Positions 22,478 through 34,112 of a stretch of 49,353 nt of DNA are shown here, piece after piece. The notes under the pieces were generated by a model. That model did no database searches. It was given only the letters and a program-made list of their open reading frames with translations, and was not told the DNA's origin. The position numbers and the translations under genes were made by a program. Position 1 is the first letter of the stretch; each line of letters opens with the position of its first letter. Source of the DNA: Burkholderiales bacterium (GTDB lineage Bacteria > Pseudomonadota > Gammaproteobacteria > Burkholderiales > Burkholderiaceae_C); the NCBI GenBank assembly GCA_947446855.1, contig CANFIH010000012.1, positions 1 through 49,353 of the forward strand, in the 5' to 3' direction.

Positions 22478-22870
22478 ATGGACAAAAAAACCATACTTGT
22501 GGTGGACGACGCGCCCAGCAATCTGATCTTGCTGAACAATCTGCTGTGCCGGGATTACCGCGTCAAAGTGGCCAACAGTGGCAGTCGCGGCATCAAGTTG
22601 GCCCTGGCCGATGACGCACCGGACCTGATCCTGCTGGACGTGGTCATGCCCGAACTCAATGGCTTTATGGTGTGCGATGTGCTGAAGAAGAACCGCAAAA
22701 CCCGCCACATCCCCATCCTCTTTCTCAGCACCTTGCACCACGAAGACGAGGTGCAGCGCGGGCTCACCCTGGGGGCGGCGGGCTTCATTACCAAGCCGGT
22801 GAGTTCAGAGCAACTGGCGGCCCAGATCGCGGCCTGCTTTGCCCAATCGCGTCAATATGCGTTCGAATAG
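22478..22870 (+). CDS. Single-domain response regulator (CheY-like)
   Basis: A 130-residue receiver domain only. The acidic pair is in ILVVDDAPSN (D10, D11), the phospho-acceptor Asp in LILLDVVMPELNG (about D53), the Thr/Ser position in ILFLSTLHHEDEV, and the Lys in GFITKPVSSEQL near 108. The N-terminal D-A-P-S-N and the LL-N-N-LL stretch recall receivers associated with GGDEF proteins. It is divergent from a PAS-GGDEF-EAL gene. No cognate histidine kinase is in the window. Confidence 0.88.
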   Translation: MDKKTILVVDDAPSNLILLNNLLCRDYRVKVANSGSRGIKLALADDAPDLILLDVVMPELNGFMVCDVLKKNRKTRHIPILFLSTLHHEDEVQRGLTLGAAGFITKPVSSEQLAAQIAACFAQSRQYAFE

Positions 22871-22895
22871 CTGCAGATGACGGCCTCGCGCGGGC

Positions 22896-23693
22896 TCACC
22901 AGGCGTAGCCAATGGTGACAGGCGCGTGGTCGGAAAATTTCTCGCCCTTGTAGATATCCACGTTCCGGGCTCCGGCGGCCAGCGCTGGCGTTGCCAGGTG
23001 GTAGTCCAGCCGCCAGCCCACGTTCTTGGCATAGGCCTGGCCGCGGTTGCTCCACCAGGTGTAGGCGGCCTCGGTGGCGGTGGGTTCGAGCTGGCGGTAG
23101 ACGTCGACCATGCCGCCTTCGGTCAGCAGCTTGGTCATCCAGGCGCGCTCTTCGGGCAAAAAGCCGGAGTTCTTCTTGTTGCCCTTGAAGTTCTTCAGGT
23201 CGATCTCCTGGTGGGCGATGTTGATGTCGCCGCACAGAATGAAATCGCGCTGGCCCTTGAGCGCCATCAGGTAGGGGTACATCTCGTCCAGAAAGCGGAA
23301 CTTGGCTGCCTGGCGCTCCTCGCCGGATGAGCCACTGGGAAAGTAGGCGCTGATGAGGGAATGCCTGCGCTGGGGCGTGTCAAAGCGCAATTCCACGTAG
23401 CGGCCTTCCGGGTCGAACTCGGCTGAGTTGGTGCCCACCACCACGTCACTCGGTTCGAGGCGGGTATAGACGCCCACACCGGAGTAACCCTTTTTCTCGG
23501 CCAGATGGAAGTAGCCCTTCAGGCCGGAGAGTTCTTCAAATTTGCCCGCCAGGTCAGGCGCCTGGGCCTTGATCTCCTGCACGCAAATACAATCGGGAGC
23601 GGTCTGGGCAAGCCATTCCTCCAGGCCTTTGCTGGTGGCGGAACGGATGCCGTTGAGGTTCAGGCTGGTTAACTTAAACAAGGAATTTCCCAT
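22896..23693 (-). CDS. xthA: Exodeoxyribonuclease III (XthA-like AP endonuclease)
   Basis: A 265-residue Mg-dependent DNA repair nuclease that cleaves at abasic sites and trims 3' ends. Family motifs are complete: [11 protein letters not shown] near the N-terminus, the catalytic Glu in [29 protein letters not shown] and the final [13 protein letters not shown]. The ATG at 23693 overlaps the pyrE start codon on the other strand. A TTG at 23681 (giving [11 protein letters not shown], closer to the usual XthA start) is a plausible alternative, with GGGAA upstream of it. It converges on the response regulator gene with a 25-base gap. Confidence 0.92.
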   Translation of the reverse strand: MGNSLFKLTSLNLNGIRSATSKGLEEWLAQTAPDCICVQEIKAQAPDLAGKFEELSGLKGYFHLAEKKGYSGVGVYTRLEPSDVVVGTNSAEFDPEGRYVELRFDTPQRRHSLISAYFPSGSSGEERQAAKFRFLDEMYPYLMALKGQRDFILCGDINIAHQEIDLKNFKGNKKNSGFLPEERAWMTKLLTEGGMVDVYRQLEPTATEAAYTWWSNRGQAYAKNVGWRLDYHLATPALAAGARNVDIYKGEKFSDHAPVTIGYAW

Positions 23694-24393
23694 GTCGATT
23701 CAAGACCCTGCGCAAAGCGCTGTTGCGGACCCTTTGGCCCAGGCTTTTGTGGCGTTTGCCGTGGAGTGCGGGGTGCTGCGCTTTGGCGAGTTCAAGACCA
23801 AGGCGGGGCGCATGAGCCCGTACTTCTTCAACGCGGGCCTGTTCGATGACGGGGCCAAACTGATGCGTTTGGCCGAATTTTATGCCCAGCGTCTGCTGGA
23901 GAGCGGCATCGAATTCGATATGGTGTTCGGCCCGGCCTACAAGGGCATTCCTTTGGGCGCGGCCTTGGTCGTCGAACTGGCGCGGCGCGGGCGCAACGTG
24001 CCCTTTGCCTACAACCGCAAGGAAGCCAAGGACCACGGCGAAGGCGGCACGCTGGTGGGTGCGCCGCTCAAGGGCCGGGTGCTGATTGTGGATGACGTGA
24101 TGTCGGCCGGCACTGCGGCGCGCGAGTCGATTGCCATCATCGAAGCGGCGGGCGCCACGCCGCACGCCGTCTGCATCGCCCTGGACCGCCAGGAGATGGC
24201 TACCGAAAATGGCCAGGACGTACCCTACAGCGCGGTGCAGTATGTGCAAAACAAACTCGGCCTGCAGGTGTGTGCGATTGCGAAGCTGTCGGATTTGATG
24301 CAGTATCTGGCGTCGGGTGGAGAGTCCACCTCGGCGCAAGACCACCAACGGGTGCTTGCTTATCGTCAGCGTTACGGGGTTGATCAGGGGTAA
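23692..24393 (+). CDS. pyrE: Orotate phosphoribosyltransferase
   Basis: A 233-residue enzyme of pyrimidine synthesis that joins orotate to PRPP, giving orotidine 5'-monophosphate. The PRPP-binding motif is [14 protein letters not shown] near 125-138, the catalytic-loop region is [20 protein letters not shown], and the N-terminal block [20 protein letters not shown] is typical. AAGGAA precedes the ATG. The start codon overlaps, on the opposite strand, the start of xthA (bases 23691-23694, CATG). It is followed two bases later by a DUF4124 gene on the same strand. Confidence 0.95.
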   Translation: MSIQDPAQSAVADPLAQAFVAFAVECGVLRFGEFKTKAGRMSPYFFNAGLFDDGAKLMRLAEFYAQRLLESGIEFDMVFGPAYKGIPLGAALVVELARRGRNVPFAYNRKEAKDHGEGGTLVGAPLKGRVLIVDDVMSAGTAARESIAIIEAAGATPHAVCIALDRQEMATENGQDVPYSAVQYVQNKLGLQVCAIAKLSDLMQYLASGGESTSAQDHQRVLAYRQRYGVDQG

Positions 24394-24395
24394 AT

Positions 24396-25017
24396 ATGAA
24401 AATGACAAGGCTGCTGGTATGCGGCGCATGCGTCGTGGCCGGTGCAGTCTGGGCGCAGAGCGCGCCAGCTTCCGGCATCTACACCTGTGTGGATGCGCAG
24501 GGCCGCAAACTCACCTCCGACCGGCCCATCCCCGAATGCAACGACCGGGAGCAAAAGCTGCTCAATCCCAGCGGCACCGTGAAGCAGAAAATCGGCCCCA
24601 GCCTGACCGCTGCCGAGCGTGCGCAGCAGGAGGCCCGGGACAAGCTGGAACTCGAAGAGCGCAACCGCATTTCCGAAGAGCACCGTCGCGACAAGGCCTT
24701 GCTGGCGCGTTATCCCAGCCGCGCGGTCCATGACAAGGAGCGCAGCGAGGCGCTGGCACAAATCGCCGCCGTGAGCAAGGCTGCCAGCACCCGTCTGGTG
24801 GAGCTTGGCGCACAACGCCGCAAGCTCGACGACGAAATGGAGTTCTACCGCAAGGACCCGAAAAAGGCGCCGGAATATCTGCGCCGTCAGGTGGAAGAAA
24901 ACAGCCAGAGCGCCGCCGTGCAAAAGCGCTTTATTGCCGACCAGGACGATGAGACGCGCCGCGTCAACGGCCGCTTCGATGACGAGCTGGTGCGACTGCG
25001 CCAGCTCTGGCTCACCA

Positions 25018-25025
<8 letters not shown>
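24396..25025 (+). CDS. Exported DUF4124-domain protein
   Basis: A 209-residue protein with a signal peptide (about 1-21, [16 protein letters not shown]). A short DUF4124-type domain follows ([27 protein letters not shown]), with the two conserved Cys. The remainder is a long, highly charged helical region ([20 protein letters not shown] and others), likely coiled coil. Such proteins are common in Burkholderiales and have no known biochemical role. It begins 2 bases after pyrE and overlaps the 3' end of gatB, on the other strand, by 8 bases. Confidence 0.8.
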
Positions 25026-26499
<1,474 letters not shown>

Positions 26500-26500
26500 A

Positions 26501-28042
26501 TCAATATCCTGCGGGCTTGGCACTGTGGAAATCCGTGGCCAACTGGAAGCGGTGCGCGGCGTTCAGCAGCTGTGCTTCCTTGAAATAATTACCGATCAAT
26601 TGCATGCCGATGGGCATGCCCTGGTCCTGCGCCGTGTTGGAGAAACCTACCGGCAAACTCATGCCCGGCAGACCGGCCAGCGAGGCCGGCAGGGTGAAGA
26701 TGTCGGCCAGGTAGTTGGCCACAGGGTCGTCGGACTTTTCGCCCAGCTTCCAGGCCACCGTGGGGGCCACCGGGCCGGCAATCACATCGCAGACCTTGAA
26801 CGCATTCTGGAAGTCGTCGGCAATCATGCGGCGGATTTTTTGCGCCTGCAGGTAGTAGGCGTCGTAGTAGCCGTGCGACAGCACATAGGTGCCGATCATG
26901 ATGCGGCGTTGCGCCTCTTCGCCAAAGCCCTCGGAGCGGGTCTTTTTGTACATGTCCGCCAGGTCGCCGTACTGTTTGGCGCGGTGGCCGAACTTGACAC
27001 CGTCAAAGCGGCTCAGGTTGCTCGACGCCTCGGCCGGGGCAATGATGTAGTACACCGGAATCGACAGCTCGGTGCGCGGCAGGCTGATGGGCACCAGCTT
27101 GGCGCCCAGCTTCTCGTATTCGGCGAGTGCTGCGTTGACGGCGGCGCGCACATCGTCGGAAAGACCGGCGCCGAAGAACTCCTGGGGGATGCCAATGCGC
27201 AGGCCTTCAATCGAATCGTTCAGGCTGCGACTGTAGTTTTCGGCCGGCACATCCAGCGAGGTCGAGTCGCGGTCCAGATCGGGGCCGCACAGGGCGCTCA
27301 GCAGCAGGGCGCAGTCCTCGGCGCTGCGCGCCATCGGGCCGGCCTGGTCCAGGCTGGAGGCAAAGGCCACCATGCCGTAACGCGAGGCGCGGCCATAGGT
27401 CGGCTTGATGCCGGTGATGCCACAGAACGATGCGGGCTGGCGGATCGAGCCGCCGGTATCGGTTCCGGTGGCGGCCGGTGCCAGGCGCGCGGCCACCGCC
27501 ACGGCGCTGCCCCCTGACGATCCGCCGGGAATGCGGTCCAGGTTCCAGGGGTTGCGCACCGGTGCGGGGGTGTCATGGCCGACCGGGGCCACGGCCGAGT
27601 TCTCGTTGCTGGAGCCCATGGCGAACTCATCGCAGTTGAGCTTGCCCAGGGTCACCATGCCGGCGCCGTGCGCGCCACCTGCAATACCCGCGCCCAGCTT
27701 GGTCACCACGGTGGCATCAAACGGCGAGCAGTAGCCCGACAGCATGCGCGAGCCTGCGGTGGTGACGAAGTCCCTGGTGACGAAGATGTCCTTGTGCGCA
27801 ATCGGCACCCCTTCGAGTGCGCCGGCCGTGCCCGCTGCAATGCGCGCGTCGGCGGCGGCGGCCTGGGCCAGCGTTACCGCAGGGTTCACATCCACATAGG
27901 CACCCAGCGCGCTGTGCGCTGCGGAACGGGCCAGAAAATGCTGCGCGGCTTCTACGGCCGATACCTGCTTGCCGGCCAGTGCAGAAGCCAGTTGCTGCAC
28001 GCTCAGGTCGTGCAGGGCGGTTTGGGAAAGTGTTGTCGTCAT
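26501..28042 (-). CDS. gatA: Asp-tRNA(Asn)/Glu-tRNA(Gln) amidotransferase subunit A
   Basis: A 513-residue amidase-signature enzyme that releases ammonia from glutamine for the tRNA-linked amidation. The catalytic Ser-cisSer-Lys triad is readable: Lys about 84 in [10 protein letters not shown], cis-Ser about 175 in PGGSSGGSA, and nucleophile Ser about 199 in [12 protein letters not shown]. Length is usual for the family. It follows gatC by 8 bases and is followed by gatB. Confidence 0.95.
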   Translation of the reverse strand: MTTTLSQTALHDLSVQQLASALAGKQVSAVEAAQHFLARSAAHSALGAYVDVNPAVTLAQAAAADARIAAGTAGALEGVPIAHKDIFVTRDFVTTAGSRMLSGYCSPFDATVVTKLGAGIAGGAHGAGMVTLGKLNCDEFAMGSSNENSAVAPVGHDTPAPVRNPWNLDRIPGGSSGGSAVAVAARLAPAATGTDTGGSIRQPASFCGITGIKPTYGRASRYGMVAFASSLDQAGPMARSAEDCALLLSALCGPDLDRDSTSLDVPAENYSRSLNDSIEGLRIGIPQEFFGAGLSDDVRAAVNAALAEYEKLGAKLVPISLPRTELSIPVYYIIAPAEASSNLSRFDGVKFGHRAKQYGDLADMYKKTRSEGFGEEAQRRIMIGTYVLSHGYYDAYYLQAQKIRRMIADDFQNAFKVCDVIAGPVAPTVAWKLGEKSDDPVANYLADIFTLPASLAGLPGMSLPVGFSNTAQDQGMPIGMQLIGNYFKEAQLLNAAHRFQLATDFHSAKPAGY

Positions 28043-28050
28043 GGCGGGCC

Positions 28051-28350
28051 TTATTCAATCACCTTGGGTACCAGAAACAGCCCGTTCTGAACTTCCGGGG
28101 CACTGCGCTGGTTGGCTTCGCGCTGATTCGGCTCAGTGGCCACATCGTCGCGCAGGCGCAAGGCGATTTCGCCAATGGCAGCCACCGGGTGTGCCAGAGG
28201 CTCGACACCCGTGGTGTCGACGGCACGCATCTGCTCCACGATGTCAAAAAAGCTGTTCAATTGGCCCAGCATGCGCTCGCTGTGGGCGGCACTCAGGTCC
28301 AGGCGCGCCAGATTGGCGATGCGCGCGATATCGGAAGATGTCAGTGACAT
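28051..28350 (-). CDS. gatC: Asp-tRNA(Asn)/Glu-tRNA(Gln) amidotransferase subunit C
   Basis: A 99-residue small subunit that stabilises GatA and bridges it to GatB. The N-terminal helical pattern [20 protein letters not shown] and the central [13 protein letters not shown] motif are typical. It is first in the gatC-gatA-gatB operon and divergent from mreB, an arrangement I recall as common in betaproteobacteria. Confidence 0.93.
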   Translation of the reverse strand: MSLTSSDIARIANLARLDLSAAHSERMLGQLNSFFDIVEQMRAVDTTGVEPLAHPVAAIGEIALRLRDDVATEPNQREANQRSAPEVQNGLFLVPKVIE

Positions 28351-28404
28351 GGATGAAGTTGGATTGAAAGCAAAGGTAAAAGCGCACCCTACAGGGCCGG
28401 TGCT

Positions 28405-28434
28405 ACCGGGTATTCCCGGTCAATCGGTTATTAT
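28405..28434 (+). promoter_or_regulatory. Palindrome and -10-like element upstream of mreB
   Basis: ACCGGG, TATT, CCCGGT (28405-28420) is a perfect dyad, followed by TATTAT at 28429-28434, a good -10 for mreB. No good -35 is seen at 17 bases upstream; that position falls in the palindrome, so an activator might bind there. Confidence 0.4.
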
Positions 28435-28498
28435 CCTGCCTTTGGCCTTGAGCGCGAGCAAGCGCTTGCAGTAGGGCTACATCAGATACTTTTTTTGA

Positions 28499-29596
<1,098 letters not shown>

Positions 29597-29611
29597 GTCC
29601 CAAGGACAGCG

Positions 29612-30538
29612 ATGCCATTGGGTACGCTGGACAGAGCTCCCCCTCCTTTCTTCCGCCAGGGCCCTTCGGCCCTGTCGAAGCTGGCCGTCTGCAGCGCGCT
29701 GGCCCTGTTCCTGATGGTGGCCGATGCCCGCTTCAAGGTCATGCAGCCGCTGCGCATGGTGCTGGCCACGGTGCTGTACCCGGTGCAATGGCTGGCTGTT
29801 CAGCCGGTCTATCTGGTGCAAGGCGGCAGCGAATATTTCTACAGTCTCAATGCGGCGCAGCGCTCCAAGGAAGACGCTTTCAAGAAGCTCGGCCTGCAGT
29901 CGCTCAAGGCCAACCAGGTAGAGCAGCTCACGCTGGAGAACGAACGCCTGCGCAAGTTGCTCGACCTGCGCGCGCGTCTGCAGACCACAGGTATTGCCGC
30001 CCAGGTGGTGTATGACGCTGCCGACCCCTATTCACGCAAGGTGATTATTGACAAGGGCCTGCTCGACAAGGTCCGTCCCGGCTCTCCTGTGCTGGACGAG
30101 CGCGGTGTGCTGGGCCAGGTCACAAGGGTCTACCCCCTGGTGAGCGAGGTGACACTGATTACCGACCGTGACCATGCCATTCCCGTGCTCAACACCCGCA
30201 CCGGCGCCCGCGGCGTGGCCTTTGGCGACACCTCCAGCCATGCCGATGCCATGGAGTTGCGCTACATGGCGGCCAATGCCGATGCCGTGGTGGGTGACCT
30301 GCTCACCACCAGCGGCGTGGACGGCGTCTATCCGCCGGGTCTGCCCGTGGCACGCGTGGAGAAAGTGGACCGCCGGGTCGACGCCATTTTTGCGCGCATT
30401 TACTGTGTGCCCTCGGCGCTGGTGTCCGGTGCCAGCCATGTACTGGTGCTGGAGCCGCTCTCCGAGCAGGTGGCGCCCCGGCCCGCACCCGAGCCACCTG
30501 CGTCCAAGCGCAACAAGCGCGGGGAGTTGAAACCATGA
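29612..30538 (+). CDS. mreC: Rod-shape-determining protein MreC
   Basis: A 308-residue inner-membrane protein with one N-terminal membrane segment (about 22-42, KLAVCSALALFLMVADA), a periplasmic coiled coil (about 85-115, LKANQVEQLTLENERLRKLL) and a beta-rich domain with GSPVLDERGVLGQVTRVYP. MreC activates PBP2 within the elongasome. The C-terminal tail is Pro/Arg/Lys-rich. The stop overlaps the mreD start. Confidence 0.94.
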   Translation: MPLGTLDRAPPPFFRQGPSALSKLAVCSALALFLMVADARFKVMQPLRMVLATVLYPVQWLAVQPVYLVQGGSEYFYSLNAAQRSKEDAFKKLGLQSLKANQVEQLTLENERLRKLLDLRARLQTTGIAAQVVYDAADPYSRKVIIDKGLLDKVRPGSPVLDERGVLGQVTRVYPLVSEVTLITDRDHAIPVLNTRTGARGVAFGDTSSHADAMELRYMAANADAVVGDLLTTSGVDGVYPPGLPVARVEKVDRRVDAIFARIYCVPSALVSGASHVLVLEPLSEQVAPRPAPEPPASKRNKRGELKP

Positions 30539-31065
30539 TCATGCGTCAGGGGCAGCAGCTGTTGCTGCCGGCCAATCCCTTGTTTGTCTGGGGCGCCATG
30601 CTGGGCGCCATGCTGGTCAATATGTTCCTGAACATGGGGCTGACCGGGCGCGCGCCCTGGGTGCCGGACTTGCTGGCCGTGGTGCTGGTGTTCTGGAGCG
30701 TGCACCAGCCTTTGCGCGTGAGCATTGGCGCGGCCTTTGTCTGTGGTCTGCTGATGGATGTGCACCAGGGTGCTTTGCTAGGACAAAACGCATTGGCCTA
30801 CACCGTGCTGAGCTTTCTGGCCATTAGCATGCACCGGCGCTTGTTGTGGTTTCCCGTAGCCTCCCAGGCGGTGCAGGTGTTTCCCCTGTTCGCCGCCGCC
30901 CATTTGGTGGAAGTCAGCCTGCGGCTGGTTTCCGGCGGCGCCTTTCCGGGCTTCTGGATCTTTCTGGGTCCGGTGCTGGAGGCTGCACTCTGGCCGCTGG
31001 CCAATATCGTGCTGCTGGCACCACAGCGCCGCGCACCCGATCCTGACGCCAATAGACCGCTGTGA
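30535..31065 (+). CDS. mreD: Rod-shape-determining protein MreD
   Basis: A 176-residue inner-membrane protein with five or six hydrophobic segments. The conserved stretch PDLLAVVLVFWSVHQPLRVS and the FVCGLLMDVHQGALLGQNAL motif are the MreD signature. ATGA overlap with mreC shows translational coupling. It is followed by a 178-base spacer with palindromic repeats before mrdA. Confidence 0.92.
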   Translation: MIMRQGQQLLLPANPLFVWGAMLGAMLVNMFLNMGLTGRAPWVPDLLAVVLVFWSVHQPLRVSIGAAFVCGLLMDVHQGALLGQNALAYTVLSFLAISMHRRLLWFPVASQAVQVFPLFAAAHLVEVSLRLVSGGAFPGFWIFLGPVLEAALWPLANIVLLAPQRRAPDPDANRPL

Positions 31066-31070
31066 TGGCC

Positions 31071-31241
31071 CTCACGCTTGTGACTTCGTCGCGCTTCGAG
31101 AACACTGCGTGTACTACGCTGTACGTGCCATTGCCAGAGGCAATGGCTCTTCCGTCCGTCCCGGCCTGCGCAGGCAGGCCCGGAGCCGCGGACGTCAGCC
31201 CCGCGGGGGCTGATTGCCCTTGGGGCGGACCGGCGGGCAAT
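31071..31241. repeat. Palindromic repeat cluster between mreD and mrdA
   Basis: Three hairpins in a row: CCATTGCC-AGA-GGCAATGG (31128-31146), TCAGCCCC-GCG-GGGGCTGA (31195-31213), and ATTGCCC/GGGCAAT (31213-31241) with TTGGGGCGG at the start of the loop. It begins with CACGCT and GACTTCGT (31073-31089). The layout matches the element at 34001, so these are probably two copies of one Comamonadaceae-type intergenic repeat. The last hairpin ends three bases before the mrdA start and may affect its translation. Confidence 0.6.
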
Positions 31242-31243
31242 CT

Positions 31244-33193
31244 ATGACCGTTTTACGGAACGTCGAAGCCGACTTGGCGCGGTTTCGTTCCCGCATTTTT
31301 GTCATCAGCCTGGTGGTGCTGGTCTGCTTTCTGCTGTTGATTGCGCGTCTGCTGTATTTGCAGGTCTGGCGCCATGAGGAATTGCGCGCACAGGCCGAAA
31401 ACAACCGCACCTCCATCGTGCCCATCGTGCCCAACCGCGGTCTGATTCTGGACCGCAACGGCATTGTGCTGGCCAGCAACTACTCGGCTTACACCCTGGA
31501 AATCACCCCCAGCAAGAGCGGCCCGCTGGACGAGGTGCTGGACGAACTGTCCAAGGTGCTGGACATCACGCCGCGTGACCGGCGCCGTTTCAAAAAACTG
31601 CTGGAAGAATCGCGCAGCTTTGAGTCGCTGCCCGTTCGCACCCGCCTGACCGATAACGAGGTAGCCCGCTTTGCCGCGCAACGCTACCGCTTCCCCGGTG
31701 TGGAAATCAAGGCCCGGCTGTTTCGCAACTATCCTTTTGGCGAACTGGCCAGCCATGTGATCGGCTATATCGGTCGCATCAACCAGTCCGAGAAAGAAAA
31801 AATCGACGAGGGCGACGACCCCGACAACTACCGTGGCACCGAGTACATGGGCAAGCTGGGCATCGAGCAAAGCTACGAGGCCGAGCTGCACGGGGTGACC
31901 GGGGTGGAAGAAATCGAGACCTCGGCCGGCGGGCGCGCCATGCGCAAGCTCGCCAGCAACCCGGCTACGCCCGGCAACACGGTCAAGCTGTCGATCGACA
32001 TCAAGCTGCAGGACCTGATTGAAACCATGTTTGGTGAGCGCCGCGGCGCCCTGGTGGCCATGGACCCCAAGACCGGCGAGGTGCTGGCCTTTGTCAGCAA
32101 GCCCACCTTCGATCCCAATCTGTTTGTCGAAGGCATAGACAGCGAAAGCTGGCAGGCCCTGAACGAGTCGCCCGACAAGCCGCTGCTCAACCGGGCTCTG
32201 CGCGGCACCTACCCGCCGGGATCGACCTACAAACCGTTCATGGCGCTGGCCGCGCTGGAAACCGGCACCCGCACGCCTGAGCAAAGCGTCTCTGACCCCG
32301 GCTTCTACATGTTCGGCGGTCACCGCTTCCGCGATGACAAGGAGGGCGGCCACGGACTGGTGAACATGTACCGCTCCATCGTCGTCTCCTGCGACACCTA
32401 TTACTACACCCTGGCCAATGACATGGGAGTGGACACCATCCACGACCAGATGCAGCGCTTTGGTTTCGGCAGCCTCACCGGGGTGGACATCCTGGGCGAG
32501 ACGCGCGGCCTCCTGCCTTCCACCGATTGGAAGCGCCGTGCCTACAAGCGCGCCGACCAGCAGAAGTGGTATGCCGGCGAGACCATTTCGCTGGGTATCG
32601 GCCAGGGCTACAACAGTTTCACCATGCTGCAACTGGCGCAGGCCGTGGCCACGCTGGCCAACAACGGGGTGCGTCACCCGCCCCACCTGGTAACCGCCAC
32701 GCAGGATGCCGTGACCCACGCCATGGTGCCGATCACCGCGCCTGCCAGCGTCGATGTGGGCATCAAGGCCGCCAACATCGACATCATCCGCAAGGCCATG
32801 GTGGGCGTCACTGTCGAGGGCACCTCGGCGCGCGCCTTTGCCGGGGCCGCCTACGTCAGCGGCGGCAAGACCGGCACCGCGCAAGCCGTGGGCATCGGCA
32901 AGGACCAGAAGTACGACGCGCGCAAGATGGAAGAGCGCCAGCGCGACCACGCGCTCTACATCACCTATGCACCGGCTGATGACCCCAAGATCGCCATCGC
33001 CATGGTGGTGGAGAACGCCGGCTTTGGTGCCGAGCACGCCGCACCGATCGCGCGTCGCGTGCTGGACTACTGGCTGATGGGTCAATACCCCAGCGAGGAA
33101 GACATGGCCGCTGTCAGCAAGGGCCAGGCCGCCGCGCCCATCGGCAAGCCGCGCCTGGTGTCCGAAGTGCCCTGGCCCCCGGTCGGGCGATAG
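31244..33193 (+). CDS. mrdA: Penicillin-binding protein 2 (elongation transpeptidase)
   Basis: A 649-residue class B penicillin-binding protein that crosslinks peptidoglycan during cell elongation. A single membrane segment lies at about 18-40 (FVISLVVLVCFLLLIARLLY), followed by the non-penicillin-binding region and the transpeptidase domain. Active-site motifs are complete: SxxK at 327-330 (PPGSTYKPF), SCD at 382-384, and KTG at 542-544 (GGKTGTAQ). MTVLRNVEAD at 31244 fits the family. The ribosome site is poor because the start directly follows the repeat hairpin. No rodA follows; the next gene is on the other strand. Confidence 0.95.
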   Translation: MTVLRNVEADLARFRSRIFVISLVVLVCFLLLIARLLYLQVWRHEELRAQAENNRTSIVPIVPNRGLILDRNGIVLASNYSAYTLEITPSKSGPLDEVLDELSKVLDITPRDRRRFKKLLEESRSFESLPVRTRLTDNEVARFAAQRYRFPGVEIKARLFRNYPFGELASHVIGYIGRINQSEKEKIDEGDDPDNYRGTEYMGKLGIEQSYEAELHGVTGVEEIETSAGGRAMRKLASNPATPGNTVKLSIDIKLQDLIETMFGERRGALVAMDPKTGEVLAFVSKPTFDPNLFVEGIDSESWQALNESPDKPLLNRALRGTYPPGSTYKPFMALAALETGTRTPEQSVSDPGFYMFGGHRFRDDKEGGHGLVNMYRSIVVSCDTYYYTLANDMGVDTIHDQMQRFGFGSLTGVDILGETRGLLPSTDWKRRAYKRADQQKWYAGETISLGIGQGYNSFTMLQLAQAVATLANNGVRHPPHLVTATQDAVTHAMVPITAPASVDVGIKAANIDIIRKAMVGVTVEGTSARAFAGAAYVSGGKTGTAQAVGIGKDQKYDARKMEERQRDHALYITYAPADDPKIAIAMVVENAGFGAEHAAPIARRVLDYWLMGQYPSEEDMAAVSKGQAAAPIGKPRLVSEVPWPPVGR

Positions 33194-33211
33194 GCCTCTG
33201 CGCCGAGCGCC

Positions 33212-33970
33212 TTAGCGCACAAACGCGTCGTACCCGGTTTTCAGAATCAGCGCCGAGACCACGGCGATAAACACCCCGCGTACAAAGCCGGTGCCGTGCT
33301 TGAGTGCCATGTGGGTGCCGGCCAGACTGCCCACCACATTGGCCACTGCCATGGCCAGCGCAAAGTGCCACCAGATATGGCCTTTGAGGATGAACAGCGC
33401 CAGCGCCGAGATATTGGTGGCGGTGTTGAGCAACTTGGCGGCGGCCGAGGCATGCAAAAAGTCATAGCCCAGAAAGCGCACCATGCAGAAGACAAAAAAA
33501 CTGCCGGTGCCAGGGCCAAAAAATCCGTCATAAAAACCAATCACCGCGCCTATGCCACAGGCCAGCGCCGCCTCCATGCGGCCGGTGAATTGGGGCGCAT
33601 GGTGGCGGCCCAATTCCTTTTTGGCCAGGGTGTAGCCCAGCACCAGCAGCAGGATGGCGGGCAGGATTTTGCGCAGGTAATCGGGCGAAACCACGGTCAC
33701 CAGCCAGGCGCCGGCCAACGAGGCCAGCATGGCCACCAGCGCCGCCGGCAGCAGGGCATGCCAGGGCATGGTGACGCGCCGGCTGTATTGCAGCGTGGCC
33801 ATGCCCGTGCCCCAGACCGAGGCGCCCTTGTTGGTGCCAAACAGCGTGGCCGGGTGTGCCGTGGGGAAGGTGGCCAGCAGGGCCGGCACCAGAATCAGGC
33901 CGCCGCCGCCCACCATCGAATCCACAAAACCGGCGAACAGCGAAGCGAGGGTGACAACAAGCATTTCCAT
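33212..33970 (-). CDS. TSUP-family (TauE/SafE) membrane permease
   Basis: A 252-residue inner-membrane protein with about eight hydrophobic segments, of the sulfite-exporter TauE/SafE family. The two family repeats are visible, each opening with a G-rich segment: FAGFVDSMVGGGGLILVPAL near 14-33 and GAVIGFYDGFFGPGTGSFF near 140-158. Family members move sulfite, sulfoacetate, or other small organosulfur anions; the substrate here is unknown. It converges on mrdA with an 18-base gap. Confidence 0.85.
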   Translation of the reverse strand: MEMLVVTLASLFAGFVDSMVGGGGLILVPALLATFPTAHPATLFGTNKGASVWGTGMATLQYSRRVTMPWHALLPAALVAMLASLAGAWLVTVVSPDYLRKILPAILLLVLGYTLAKKELGRHHAPQFTGRMEAALACGIGAVIGFYDGFFGPGTGSFFVFCMVRFLGYDFLHASAAAKLLNTATNISALALFILKGHIWWHFALAMAVANVVGSLAGTHMALKHGTGFVRGVFIAVVSALILKTGYDAFVR

Positions 33971-34000
33971 GCGAGGGATTGTCGCACCCGGCTCTTGAAG

Positions 34001-34078
34001 AGCCCCACGCTCCCCGACTTCGTGTGGTTCGCTGCCCCTTCAAGGGGGCAATCCCGCTTGGGGCAGCGCGGGATTGCA
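34001..34078. repeat. Palindromic intergenic repeat (second copy)
   Basis: CACGCT and GACTTCGT (34006-34023) are followed by TGCCCC-TTCAAG-GGGGCA (34033-34050) and AATCCCGC/GCGGGATT (34050-34075) around TTGGGGCAGC. This is the same order as the mreD-mrdA element: leader motif, GC hairpin, then a second hairpin with TTGGGGC in its loop. The second stem differs in sequence in both arms together, which keeps the pairing. Confidence 0.55.
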
Positions 34079-34079
34079 C

Positions 34080-34112
34080 AAAAAAAAGCACCGGGTTTAC
34101 CGGTGCTTTTTT
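34080..34112. terminator. Bidirectional intrinsic terminator
   Basis: GCACCGG (34088-34094) and CCGGTGC (34100-34106) form a perfect stem with the loop GTTTA. Eight A's precede it and six T's follow, so it works in both directions. On the minus strand it would end the RNA described at 34080-34299 or a long GMC oxidoreductase message. Confidence 0.85.

Noticed and set aside
31253..33085. 610-codon open frame opposite mrdA
   Set aside because: Antisense shadow; the plus-strand frame has all three penicillin-binding motifs.
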